Below are positions 55,399-64,000 of a stretch of 64,000 nt of DNA, one piece after another; position 1 is the stretch's first letter; every line of letters starts with the position of its first letter. Under the pieces are notes generated by a model that saw only the letters and a program-made list of their open reading frames with translations, did no database searches and was not told where the DNA came from. Source of the DNA: Ypsolopha sequella (lineage: Eukaryota; Arthropoda; Insecta; Lepidoptera; Ypsolophidae); contig OW203984.1 of the NCBI GenBank assembly GCA_934047225.1, positions 10,797,201 to 10,861,200 of the forward strand, written 5' to 3'. The translations under genes were made by a program, and so were the position numbers.

Positions 55399-58300
55399 TT
55401 ATTGAGATGGGAGAGGGCAAAGACGCACGACAGGTCGTTTGTAAACACCTGTCGTCGTTTTGACAGAAGCTACCCTAATGACATTATCTTTGCCAGGGTA
55501 TACAGCTACAATAACACCGAGCGGCCATTGAAGCGGTGGAGTGTTATCGGTAACTACAACGACAACAGATCCAATTTTGATTGGGTTGGAAGGTGTATTC
55601 CATTTTCCTCTAGACTGGAGAAGATGGAGATAATCATTCTTCCATCGCCTTGCGAACGATTCTACCATTTGATCAAGCAACGCGTAGCGACGTAATAAAT
55701 TAACTGGCTCATCAGCCACCTTACAAGCGGGTAATTCTTTTAAAGGAGTTGACATCAGAAAATGTGCAGGAGTTAACGCGCTAAGTTCAGATGGATCTTC
55801 ACTCAGCAGCGTAAGCGGACGAGAATTTATGACACATTCTATTTGCGTAACTACAGTTAATAATTCTTCGTAGGTCAACAGTTGAGTACCTACTACTCTA
55901 TGCAAATGCGTCTTAAATCCTTTGACATATATCTCATAATGTCCCCCAAAATGTGGGCTACGTGGAATATTAAATTTCCATTGTATTCTATGATCGGCAA
56001 GTTCATTCGCGAAAGACGTTTTAAATTCTTCGGAGTTTGTCAAATTGTAAATTTCTGAGAGGGCATTTCTAGCGCCTACAAAGTTCGTAGCATTATCTGA
56101 ATATACGAAAGACACTGCTCCACGTCTAGATAAAAAACGTTTGAACGCGGAAAGAAAAGTGTTCGTGCTAAGATCAGTTGCCAATTCAACGTGAACTGCA
56201 CGAGTCACCAGGCATACAAATATGCAGAGGTAACATTTGACGGGACGGACTCCACGTTTTCGATACGGAGTGATACTGATAGGACCACAATAATCCACAG
56301 CGCAGTGGACAAAAGCTTTAGCCTCATTAACGCGGCATGATGGTAAATCTGCCATGAAAGGGAAGGTTTGTCTCGGCTTCGCCTTAAAACAATAATTGCA
56401 GCTATGTATTACGCGACGAACAATATTTCGACAGGAAAGTATCCAAAATTTTTGGCGGATTATTGACATTAAAGCCACTGGTCCAGTGTGACAATTTTTG
56501 CGATGATAATGAATGATAATCAATTCGACAATATGATTTTTACGAGGTAACAACACAGGGTGTTGTTGATCGAACGTCATGTCTGTGTTGCGAAGTCGAC
56601 CACCAACGCGTAACAATCCATTTTTATCTAAAAATGGCGATAGTCGATTTAAAGCGGGAGAACAAAGTTTATTTGACTTTAATCTTTTTATTTCATCAAG
56701 AAAATAAAATGCTTGAAGAGCTTTAATCAATGCAACTTCAGCGAAATCCATATCGGTAGCGGTAAAAATATTAGAGCGCGGTAAAATACGTAAAAATCGG
56801 TAGATGTAAATGATTGTGTGTAAAAGCACAAGCCATGACGAAATTCTTTCCGAAAGAGAAAGAAGTGGATGCGGTTCTTCATTACTAAAAGCGGGAAGAG
56901 AAATTGTTTTTGATTCCGGCAAGTTTTCTTCAATAGAAGCTGATTCTATTGTTTTGATTGGCCACTCTTTAGCGTCCAGATAAAGCCAAGCAGGTCCAGT
57001 GAACCAGAGCGGGTGACTCATCAACTGCGTGGGAGTGAGACCACGGGAAAGACAGTCGCTCGGGTTTTGAAAACCAGCTGTATGGTAAAAACATTCAGCG
57101 GGAATAGCGGATATTATTTTTGTTATACGCGTCGCGACAAAGGTTTTAAACCTGTGCGGTGAGGAATGTATCCAGTGTAAAGTTACCATAGAATCGGTAA
57201 AACAGTAAATACGTTCAATATTGTGACGTATTTTATAAGCGTCAACTACACGACGAGTTAATTTCGACATGAGTAACGAGGCACAAAGCTCAAGGCGGGC
57301 GACACTGACGGTCTTGAGCGGACAGACTTTTGACTTTGCGCATACCAGCCGAATGCTAGTGCAAGTGTCTGAGTCATCTTGTACTCTAATATATACGACA
57401 CATCCGTATCCACGTTCACTTGCGTCTGCAAATGATATTATCGAAATTTTCGAATTTTGGAACACGTCTAAGTGGCGTTTAATACGTAAATCCCGCAAAA
57501 CAGGTAGCTCCTTCAAATAGTTTTGCCAAATCTGCGCAATATCAGAGGGTAGTGTTTCATCCCAGTCTAATTTTAAAATACAGATTTTCTGCAAGAGTAA
57601 TTTTGCGTACAAGATCACAGGAGCGGTAAAGCCGAGGACGTCGTACTGACGTGCTATCACGGACAAAACATTGCGTTTAGTACATGGGCGACTATCTAGC
57701 GATACAGTAAAAGAGAACTCGTCAGAATCAGGCGACCACTGTAAGCCAAGAACTTTAAGAGTTTGAGTTTGTTCTTCAAAATTCTTACTAGAATTTAAGC
57801 GGTGAGTATCAGGCAGTGTATCAAGTAACTGTTGACAGTTACTAGACCACTTGACGAGCTCAAAGCCACCGGCCTTAAGCAATCCTACCAGCTCATCTCT
57901 GAGCTGTAAGGAGCCCTGCACGGTGGGCGTGCTATAGCAGATGTCGTCCATGTAACAGTTTCGTGCGGCTGCAGTAGCGGCGAGCGGGTACGCTGAACTC
58001 CCATCCTCACAGAGTTTCCTGACTACTCTCATCGCAAGGAAAGGGCTACTACGTAGTCCAAAGCAGACGCGATTGAACTGATAAGCGATAAGCGGTGAAC
58101 ACGTGTCAAAGCGGTATAAAAACTTTTGAAATTTGCGATCATCGGCGTTAACCAAAACTTGTAAGAACATTTGTTTGATATCCGAGGTAAAAGCGATTTC
58201 ATACAAGCGGAAGTCAAGTAAAATTAAAAACAAATCGTTTTGCAAATTAGCACCTGTGTGCAGCGTGTCATTTAATGAGACACGAGTACCATCAGCGGAG

Positions 58301-60717
58301 TCAGTCTTAGTACTGGCATTCATACAAATACGCACCTTTGTCGTTGATTTATCAACACGCACTACGGGATGATGCGGAATATAATAACCAAGAGATAATT
58401 GGTCATCATTATGAAGCGGGGATATGTAACCTTTAGTTAGGTATTCATTTATTATATTGTTATACTCGGAACGTAAATCTGCGTTAGAAACAAACCTACG
58501 CTCAAGAGACATAAAACACTTTTTTGCGTGATGGTACGAGTTTCCTAGTATGTTAGGATTCCGTGCGAACGGTAAAGAAACCGAATAGCGACCAGCGGGG
58601 TCACGTGACACATTGTTAATAAATAATTTTTCACATTCATCATTTGCGGGACTAGAAGCAGGTTCACAATGCACCTCTTCTAATTGCCAAAATTTTTGTA
58701 AAATAAAATCTATTGGCGGTTCAATCTCCATATAAGAGCATAACGAAATTGAACATGCGGTATTTTGGTAAACAGGCGTATTACCAATTAGCGTAAAACC
58801 GAAGATGGTCTGAAATCCCGTCGGCGTACCCGGGGGACCAGAGACGCGGCCTGATAACAAGATATCCGCGAATAAAGATGCACCGATAAGAATATCAATC
58901 TCGCCCGGTAAGTAAAAGGTTTCATCAGCAAGTGTGATACCTTTTAAATATGAAAGCGTAGACAAATCGACCTGCACCGATGGTAAGTTGTCGGTAATAC
59001 GGTCGATTACATAAGTGTCAAGCGAAATTGAAACCGAATCATCAAATCGTGAAAACAATTTAAGGTTTGTCGCACCCTTAATTGGGTTTGATGAAGAGCC
59101 GATGCCCTTAACAAAAGCGCGGGGAATTTTCTCATATTTTAAGTTAAGCTTCTCACAACAGGAAACCGTCGAAAAACTGGATTGTGACGCAGGGTCGCAG
59201 AGCGCACGTAGACGGACTGACATACCGTTAGAATCTTTCACGATCACTTGAATTGTACCTAAAAGGCATGTTTCATTACGCTGCGAGTTAGGCTGTAAGT
59301 TACATAAAGAAATATTATTACTCGCAGTTGGTACGGATTGAGAATCATTAGTCATATGTTCTGTGTTAGTCGCCGATACGGCAGGATCCACCAACCTCGA
59401 AGATTGCGTATGTGTGCGTGGAGACACGGTAATATTTTGACCAAGCGCGGTGTGAGTATTCATCACATTTTGTTTGCGGCACAACATCGAATGGTGTTTA
59501 CAATTACAATGGCGGCAATTATAAGACGATTTACAAGCGGAATTGTTATGCGTAATACTTAAACAATTGGTGCAACCGTTATTAGATTTGATGAACTGAA
59601 ATCTTTTCTCGATATCTAGTTTCACAAATTCGGGACACTTATATAAATTATAGTGTTTTAATTGTTTACATAGCGGACAACAATTATTATTGGTCGAAGC
59701 GGAGACAAAAGCATGGGTTGACTTGGTACTGTACCCGGTTTTGTTGTTATTATTATTAACGGAGCGGTTCGGAGCGGGAGCGGTAATTGCGGGTGCAGTG
59801 CGGTTCAGTATCTTAGTTTGTTCCCGTAAAAATGATATTAATTCATCATAATGGGGTAAATCGGAACCACGTTTAAACATTTCAAATGAACGAGCGGTTT
59901 CAACATCAAGTTTTTTAAGGGCCAAATACATAAGGATAAAATCCGAAAGATCTTTAATATTCAGTGATTTTAAACACGAAACAGCGGAACAGAACTTGTC
60001 TAAAAACAAGTCCAAGTTTTTTGAACTAGCGGTAGTTAAAGGGCGAAATTCAAACATTTGATCCAAATAAGTAGTGGCTAAACTACGCGAGTCTTGAAAA
60101 GTAGAAACGAGTGTTTTCCAGATTATGTCGTAGTTAGTTGCGTTCGGTGTGATTCCAGAACAAATCGAAAGTGCCCGGCCAGAAAGTTTACCCATCAGGT
60201 ATTGTACTCGTTCGTTGTCGGTCAAGTCCGGATTATCGTGAATCGTGGTTTTAAATGTTTCATAGAATGTTGGCCACATAGTAGCTTCACCAGAAAAACC
60301 AACGAGTTCCAGTTTTGGAAGCTTGATAGTAGGTTTTTTGGGACATTCCATGTCAAGTGGAGCTTTAACTTTAGAGTCAGCCGATTTCGAAGAATGTGAT
60401 AACTTCCGGTTGATGTATTTGCAATGGGAGTAAAGATCCTCAAAAGCTGACCAACTTTGATAATTTGGTTCAAAATTAGGATTTATCAATACCTCTGTGT
60501 CATTAATTTCATCTATGATTACATGAATTTCTGAGCGTACAGTATCCAAAGTTTCGACATTGGCCATAAACAATTCTGCCGAAGAAACATCCTCTAAAGC
60601 GGTTTTAGAAAAGTCATAAACTCTCTGAAGGCGATTAAACAATTCTTGCCTTTTATTTTTAAGCTTCTTTAAACTATACGACATCTTTAATTTTGCAGCT
60701 TCTGCGGAATTTGGCAT
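55399..60717 (-). CDS. BEL/Pao Gag-Pol polyprotein, intact
   Basis: 1772 residues from the ATG at 60717. The frame extends 8 codons upstream only to a TTG. Seen in order: an N-terminal helical Gag region; a DUF1759-type Gag segment from about residue 132 (KLPKLELVGFSGE); and two zinc knuckles (C382, C385, H390, C395 and C401, C404, H409, C413). Next come the aspartic protease with D508 in LCDPASQSSF; reverse transcriptase with D846 and YMDD at 922-925; and RNase H with D1098, E1143 and D1175. Integrase follows, with H1405, H1410, C1440, C1443 and the catalytic D1475, D1541 and E1595, then a C-terminal DUF5641-like part ending near RPVVRLCPLP. The protein would package and copy the element RNA in cytoplasmic particles and insert the cDNA. 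All key residues looked for are present, except that the protease has DPAS where D-(S/T)-G is typical of the wider family. No frameshift or stop was seen. Confidence 0.95.
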   Translation of the reverse strand: MPNSAEAAKLKMSYSLKKLKNKRQELFNRLQRVYDFSKTALEDVSSAELFMANVETLDTVRSEIHVIIDEINDTEVLINPNFEPNYQSWSAFEDLYSHCKYINRKLSHSSKSADSKVKAPLDMECPKKPTIKLPKLELVGFSGEATMWPTFYETFKTTIHDNPDLTDNERVQYLMGKLSGRALSICSGITPNATNYDIIWKTLVSTFQDSRSLATTYLDQMFEFRPLTTASSKNLDLFLDKFCSAVSCLKSLNIKDLSDFILMYLALKKLDVETARSFEMFKRGSDLPHYDELISFLREQTKILNRTAPAITAPAPNRSVNNNNNKTGYSTKSTHAFVSASTNNNCCPLCKQLKHYNLYKCPEFVKLDIEKRFQFIKSNNGCTNCLSITHNNSACKSSYNCRHCNCKHHSMLCRKQNVMNTHTALGQNITVSPRTHTQSSRLVDPAVSATNTEHMTNDSQSVPTASNNISLCNLQPNSQRNETCLLGTIQVIVKDSNGMSVRLRALCDPASQSSFSTVSCCEKLNLKYEKIPRAFVKGIGSSSNPIKGATNLKLFSRFDDSVSISLDTYVIDRITDNLPSVQVDLSTLSYLKGITLADETFYLPGEIDILIGASLFADILLSGRVSGPPGTPTGFQTIFGFTLIGNTPVYQNTACSISLCSYMEIEPPIDFILQKFWQLEEVHCEPASSPANDECEKLFINNVSRDPAGRYSVSLPFARNPNILGNSYHHAKKCFMSLERRFVSNADLRSEYNNIINEYLTKGYISPLHNDDQLSLGYYIPHHPVVRVDKSTTKVRICMNASTKTDSADGTRVSLNDTLHTGANLQNDLFLILLDFRLYEIAFTSDIKQMFLQVLVNADDRKFQKFLYRFDTCSPLIAYQFNRVCFGLRSSPFLAMRVVRKLCEDGSSAYPLAATAAARNCYMDDICYSTPTVQGSLQLRDELVGLLKAGGFELVKWSSNCQQLLDTLPDTHRLNSSKNFEEQTQTLKVLGLQWSPDSDEFSFTVSLDSRPCTKRNVLSVIARQYDVLGFTAPVILYAKLLLQKICILKLDWDETLPSDIAQIWQNYLKELPVLRDLRIKRHLDVFQNSKISIISFADASERGYGCVVYIRVQDDSDTCTSIRLVCAKSKVCPLKTVSVARLELCASLLMSKLTRRVVDAYKIRHNIERIYCFTDSMVTLHWIHSSPHRFKTFVATRITKIISAIPAECFYHTAGFQNPSDCLSRGLTPTQLMSHPLWFTGPAWLYLDAKEWPIKTIESASIEENLPESKTISLPAFSNEEPHPLLSLSERISSWLVLLHTIIYIYRFLRILPRSNIFTATDMDFAEVALIKALQAFYFLDEIKRLKSNKLCSPALNRLSPFLDKNGLLRVGGRLRNTDMTFDQQHPVLLPRKNHIVELIIIHYHRKNCHTGPVALMSIIRQKFWILSCRNIVRRVIHSCNYCFKAKPRQTFPFMADLPSCRVNEAKAFVHCAVDYCGPISITPYRKRGVRPVKCYLCIFVCLVTRAVHVELATDLSTNTFLSAFKRFLSRRGAVSFVYSDNATNFVGARNALSEIYNLTNSEEFKTSFANELADHRIQWKFNIPRSPHFGGHYEIYVKGFKTHLHRVVGTQLLTYEELLTVVTQIECVINSRPLTLLSEDPSELSALTPAHFLMSTPLKELPACKVADEPVNLLRRYALLDQMVESFARRWKNDYLHLLQSRGKWNTPSNPIKIGSVVVVVTDNTPPLQWPLGVIVAVYPGKDNVIRVASVKTTTGVYKRPVVRLCPLPSQ

Positions 60718-61180
60718 GTTATATAGTACAAAGTTAGGCAAGTACCAGAACTATTGAAAGTTTTATACTGACTACAACATAGAATAATGCTAATGAGTTA
60801 GAGATAACACGGGCGGCGGACGAACCTGTGTACGAGTACCTCTCGATAATATTAAGAATTAGCAGGTAGGCAGATAATATTTTCTGTGAAATGATCAAAT
60901 GGTATAATCGCAGCGGATAAATTAACAGAATGGCGTATTTCACTGTAGATAATTTATAATTTCCAGTATATAGGAAATGGAATCACTAATATTTTGACGA
61001 ATGCGGGGTTTTAATGCATAGATAATGCAAATAAGAGCGGGAATGCGGGGTAATACTGCGGGCAGAGTGAAAATTAGAGCGGAATTCACGTGTTCTTTAG
61101 ACAAAGAACATGAAGATAGCGGTTGGAAATACCAAAAAATGGTTATAGATCGCAGATCAAAGGGCCTAAAATGGATCTAG
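60718..61180 (-). other. BEL element 5' leader
   Basis: About 460 bp between the primer binding site and the Gag start. It is non-coding apart from chance short frames. It would include the packaging region by analogy with other LTR elements (inference). Confidence 0.6.
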
Positions 61181-61198
61181 ATCCGGCTCGAATGGCCA
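61181..61198 (-). promoter_or_regulatory. Primer binding site of BEL element
   Basis: On the minus strand, five T residues after the 5' LTR, the sequence TGGCCATTCGAGCCGGAT begins with the TGG that pairs with tRNA CCA. The 'TTCGAGCCGGAT' part matches what I recall of the 3' end of insect tRNA-Tyr, but the three bases after TGG do not. The primer identity is therefore tentative. Confidence 0.6.
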
Positions 61199-61203
61199 AA
61201 AAA

Positions 61204-61668
61204 TGAGCACGCGATATGACGGCAGTGCTTTGTATCACCATAGGTTTTAAAAATAGCGGGAAGTGAAGAGAAATAATTACGAAGATGAAAGATCTGACCT
61301 TGGGAAGGAGCTGCATGCACCACAAACCACGCTTCGCCTGAGCCACCAAGTCTCTGGTGTTCTCCAAGATGGTTTTCTTCTTCCTCTTCGTGCCTGGTTG
61401 CGCTCTTCTCGGCTAATCTTCTTCGTAATAGTAATAGATGAAAATGAGGCGCACAGCGGGTGCGATCTCAAAATGGCGGGCGGTAGGGTCGAGGTAGGAC
61501 CTAGTCGAATGACAATCAGCGTATACCTCCGGCGTGAAAGGCTTCTGATTGACGACTGATTGATTTGCGTCCAAAACTAAGCGGGTGGAGATGCAGCGAA
61601 AATGACAGTTGAAAATATTAATTCACAACTACCCCGCAGTATGAGAGCCACAAGAAGTGGCGCGAACA
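61204..61668 (-). repeat. BEL element 5' LTR
   Basis: The identical partner of 54834-55298. It carries the element's promoter by position. The outer edge (TGTTCG on the minus strand) adjoins the second gattc at 61669-61673. Confidence 0.95.
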
Positions 61669-61673
61669 GATTC

Positions 61674-61761
61674 CTTAAAAAAAATGCAAAAATGTTAATA
61701 CTGAAAATTCAGTTTCCTTCAAATTCTCTAAGAAAACGGCAATTTCATAGGTAAAGACCTA
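61674..61761. mobile_element. Element family C, copy 2, right part
   Basis: Resumes with 'cttaaaaaaaatgcaaaaat' and ends 'cggcaatttcataggtaaag' plus 'accta', matching the terminus of the complete copy at 5660-6084. Its left boundary is the BEL target duplication. Confidence 0.85.
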
Positions 61762-62054
61762 ATATAAGCACGACATGAACACTAGTTGGAAGCTTGGAAG
61801 TGAACCTAGCACGATAGGTAAGTTCTGGGAATCTGGCGACGTAAGTTACGTGCTATGGCTGTATTCCCACTAATTGATGTTTGTATAAGTTGCCATTCGT
61901 GCGGTATCGAGTAAGTTTAAAATATGTAGCTAGCGTTCTTGTTTATAATTGAATTATTCATGTTTAAAACTGTACTCGATTTTCTTTACGTCGGGGAAAT
62001 TACACTGACCCACTTTTTAATATTTATATTGTAATAGTGTGAGTATAATTTACG
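61762..62054. other. Non-coding, nothing recognised
   Basis: Short AT-rich spacer between family C and family D elements. Confidence 0.35.
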
Positions 62055-62306
62055 TGTAACAGAAAGGTGTAACCATATTTGAAAAGCTTATTCAGTCAAT
62101 GGTATAGAACAACTTTTACTATTGAACAAAACCTGTATCTCAAAAAAAAAAAAAACTTTTTCATATAAAAATGCAATGCCGCTCGGCCGAAATGTATGGA
62201 ATGGCAGATTTTTTTTTTGAGATTTCATGGTTGGCTCCATAGTAAAAGTTGTTCTACACCAGTGACTGAATAAGCTCTTCAAATATGGTTACACCTTTCT
62301 GTTACA
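62055..62306. mobile_element. MITE family D, complete copy
   Basis: TGTAACAGAAAGGTGTAACC opens the element and its exact reverse complement closes it. Similarity between the arms continues through 'atttgaaaagcttattcag' and 'gaacaacttttact'. The body is 252 bp and non-coding. A one-ended fragment is at 6707-6762. The inner part ('ccatagtaaaagttgttc') echoes family A, suggesting a relationship. Confidence 0.8.
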
Positions 62307-62334
62307 AGTTGTATATTATGTCATATTATATTTT

Positions 62335-62560
62335 CTACTAGGAGCTGCCCGCGGCTTTGCCAGCGTTAATAATTTGATCTTACGTGCTGTAAACAAATGT
62401 CAATTTTGTAGGGATGAGATTAGGTGGGTAAGTAAATGATTTCAAAACTGACAAGTCTATAAAAAGGTCTACCTGCCAATGAAAGTCCCGTCAAAATCGG
62501 TTTAGCCGTTTCGGAGGTAAGCCCGGACAAAACAATAGATTGACAGACAGACATACAATG
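62335..62560 (+). repeat. 'ctgcccgcggctttgcc' interspersed repeat
   Basis: 'aggagctgcccgcggctttg', then 'tcggtttagccgtttcggag' and 'attgacagacagacata'. This is the same layout as 28370-28615. No frame is preserved. Confidence 0.6.
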
Positions 62561-62561
62561 G

Positions 62562-63400
62562 TATTTTGTGCAACTGTAACATAATTTGAGACAATATGAC
62601 ACGAGTGCTTGTTTACTCTAATTGTTTATGTCTAATTATGTTCAGTTGCACACAATACTTTATCCACGACCATCAAATATATCTTCTTTATTCATAATAT
62701 TTTCAACTAAAATTTTCCGAAAAATGAGTAATGCTGCCTTTAAGGGGCTGCACTATGCTAATTTGGTCCCGCTCTAACGCGTTTGTTTTTAACTCTCTAT
62801 CCTGCTCTAATCAGATGCCTTGTACGCAAAACTTCAGTTATTTTGAAATCGTGGCTCCATTAGGACATACAGAAATAAAGTAGTAAGGCTTTTTTGTAGA
62901 TAATAATGAGATCTTTTATTGTGTGAAAGATTCATTTCAAACGCATATTCCGTGTCCGAGCGAATTGAATGTACAGAATGAAATTAGGTACCTACAGATA
63001 TATATTTATTTGAGTAAAGATATAAAATTTCGATAATCTATAAAGGCTTAATTCGTCAGAAAAACATGATTAAGTACATATAATATATTTCCCAGAATTT
63101 TCTAGTAGCCAGTTTGGCCTACAAATCGAGCTAAATATACGCAATTTTACCAAATCCACGCTTATTCAAGCCTTAAGACCAATCAGGTTAAAGAGCGCGT
63201 GGCTTAAGAAATAAGGTCTGGATTTATTTCTCGTCTCTGTTTGTGATTGGGTCTCTTGCGGTTTTATAATAAATTGGGAAAATTGCAGCGCAGAATCGCG
63301 GTGTTATAATGTAATATTATAACATCGGATAAACAATCTAGGTACTGATAAAACTGCTTTTGGTGTTGTAATTGCCTTATTGCAGTATGGGAGTAGATAA
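62562..63400. mobile_element. Composite family G/H, copy 3 (interrupted)
   Basis: The foldback (62562-62662), 'cgaccatcaaatatatcttc' and 'ttttcaactaaaattttccg' are followed after an extra stretch of about 430 bp (about 62748-63172) by 'ccaatcaggttaaagagcgc', 'gttttataataaattggg' and 'gcagtatgggagtagataa'. In the copy at 34480-34995 the two sides are joined ('actgccttgaaggccaatca'), so the extra stretch is an insertion. Confidence 0.65.
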
Positions 63401-63559
63401 AAATTTTAAAAACACTTGTTTGGGTTTTTTCACGAGCAAATACTTTATTTCATTTCATTTAATTTATTTAATTCATTTAACAATAAAAAATACGGGCAAA
63501 AGAAAATGTCTTTATTTTGAAATTACTCACAATACACTCATACCCTTCAATTTTACTAA

Positions 63560-63712
63560 CGTATGATTTTCCAAAATCCTTTCTTAGCGTATGTGTACGT
63601 CATACAAGGATGCTATATACAGTCCAAATTTCATGTTCCTGGGTCCAGCCAATACCGTAGCCGTTTAGTCTGGGCGTTGATAGATCAGTCAGTCAGGCAG
63701 ATTATTCGTTTA
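63560..63712 (+). repeat. Interspersed repeat with 'gcgttgatagatcagtcagt' end, copy 2
   Basis: 'ttcttagcgtatgtgtacg', 'tcatacaaggatgctata' and 'tgggcgttgatagatcagtc' match 18815-18980. The small frames over it are repeat-derived. Confidence 0.6.
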
Positions 63713-64000
63713 CAGATTTACCCTGCGTTCCGAAATATAATTACATCGCTATAAGCCATGAGTGAATTTAAGTGTGAGCGATGACTGGTCCGTTATTTGT
63801 AAGCTAGCTAACGATGTGTAAGCCAGCTCATGATTCGGACCGCGTTATTTGTCTTGATGATTGAAAATTTCAAGTGATGCAACGAAAATCATTTTTGACA
63901 TTCCATTCTATTCAACGCTCACATCGCCTCACCTCCGACGCGTGAGCCACAAAAGTGATGCGAATGAATGAACTCAATTGCTTCACTCACGGCTTATTTG
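63713..64000. other. Non-coding to window end
   Basis: No gene is seen. An imperfect pair 'tgagtgaatttaagtgtgagcgatga'-like and 'caacgctcacatcgcct' near 63760 and 63915 hints at another inverted repeat, cut by the window edge. Confidence 0.3.

Larger units (their letters stand above)
54834..61668 (-). mobile_element. Complete BEL/Pao LTR retrotransposon
   Basis: A 6,835-bp element on the minus strand with two LTRs of 465 bp (TG...CA edges), identical by line-by-line comparison. The 5-bp target duplication gattc lies at 54829-54833 and 61669-61673. Internal parts in element order: primer binding site, leader of about 460 bp, one Gag-Pol frame, short 3' region, polypurine tract. No envelope-like frame lies between Pol and the 3' LTR. 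BEL/Pao identity rests on the DUF1759-type Gag, the single fused frame, YMDD RT and domain order PR-RT-RH-IN. Identical LTRs and an open frame indicate very recent insertion. Confidence 0.95.

Noticed and set aside
60718..60741. Longer Gag-Pol start at 60741
   Set aside because: The codon there is TTG; the first ATG is at 60717, so the protein is taken as 1772 residues.

Overview
The window is strongly AT-rich and reads as a gene-poor, repeat-filled stretch of an insect nuclear genome, most likely a moth or butterfly. This is inferred from the repeat types, not from a host gene. The signs are a BEL/Pao LTR retrotransposon, an RTE-type LINE 3' end with a (GATGAT)n tail, tRNA-headed SINE sequence, the repeat that opens with an 'accggtcaagtgcgagtcgg'-type end and closes with a 'gggtacggaaccct'-type end, and many short inverted-repeat (MITE/foldback) elements. 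I found no confident host protein gene, rRNA, intact tRNA or CRISPR array.

Layout. 1-9 kb: scattered MITEs and fragments, including a 351-bp GATG-tailed retroposon with a 14-bp target duplication (5207-5585) and a complete 425-bp inverted-repeat element (5660-6084). 9-15 kb: two larger terminal-inverted-repeat (TIR) elements, MITE tandems, a 274-bp foldback and a LINE 3' end. 16-21 kb: a TTAA-flanked MITE, a very long palindrome (17844-18081) and LINE/RTE tails. 22.8-27.7 kb: two unusual TIR elements. One (22790-24226) carries a reiterated AGCGC-type motif. The other (25865-27731) ends in tandem units and contains a candidate protein-coding exon with a consensus splice donor. 28-40 kb: a hAT-type MITE with a perfect 8-bp target duplication, several long hairpins, and nested insertions. 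41-54 kb: three more TTAA-flanked MITEs, nested palindromes, two more GATG-tailed retroposons and an exact 11 x 72-bp tandem array (53512-54303).

The best supported unit is a complete minus-strand BEL/Pao retrotransposon (54834-61668). It has two identical 465-bp LTRs, a 5-bp target duplication (gattc), a primer binding site, a polypurine tract and one unbroken 1772-residue Gag-Pol frame with zinc knuckles, protease, RT (YMDD), RNase H and integrase. It sits inside a second copy of the 425-bp inverted-repeat element seen at 5.7 kb, splitting it, so the relative order of events can be read directly.

The window's interest lies in transposon nesting, several near-perfect hairpins that could feed small-RNA pathways, and TIR elements I cannot assign to a named family. 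All repeat relationships were found by reading this window. Database family names were not checked.
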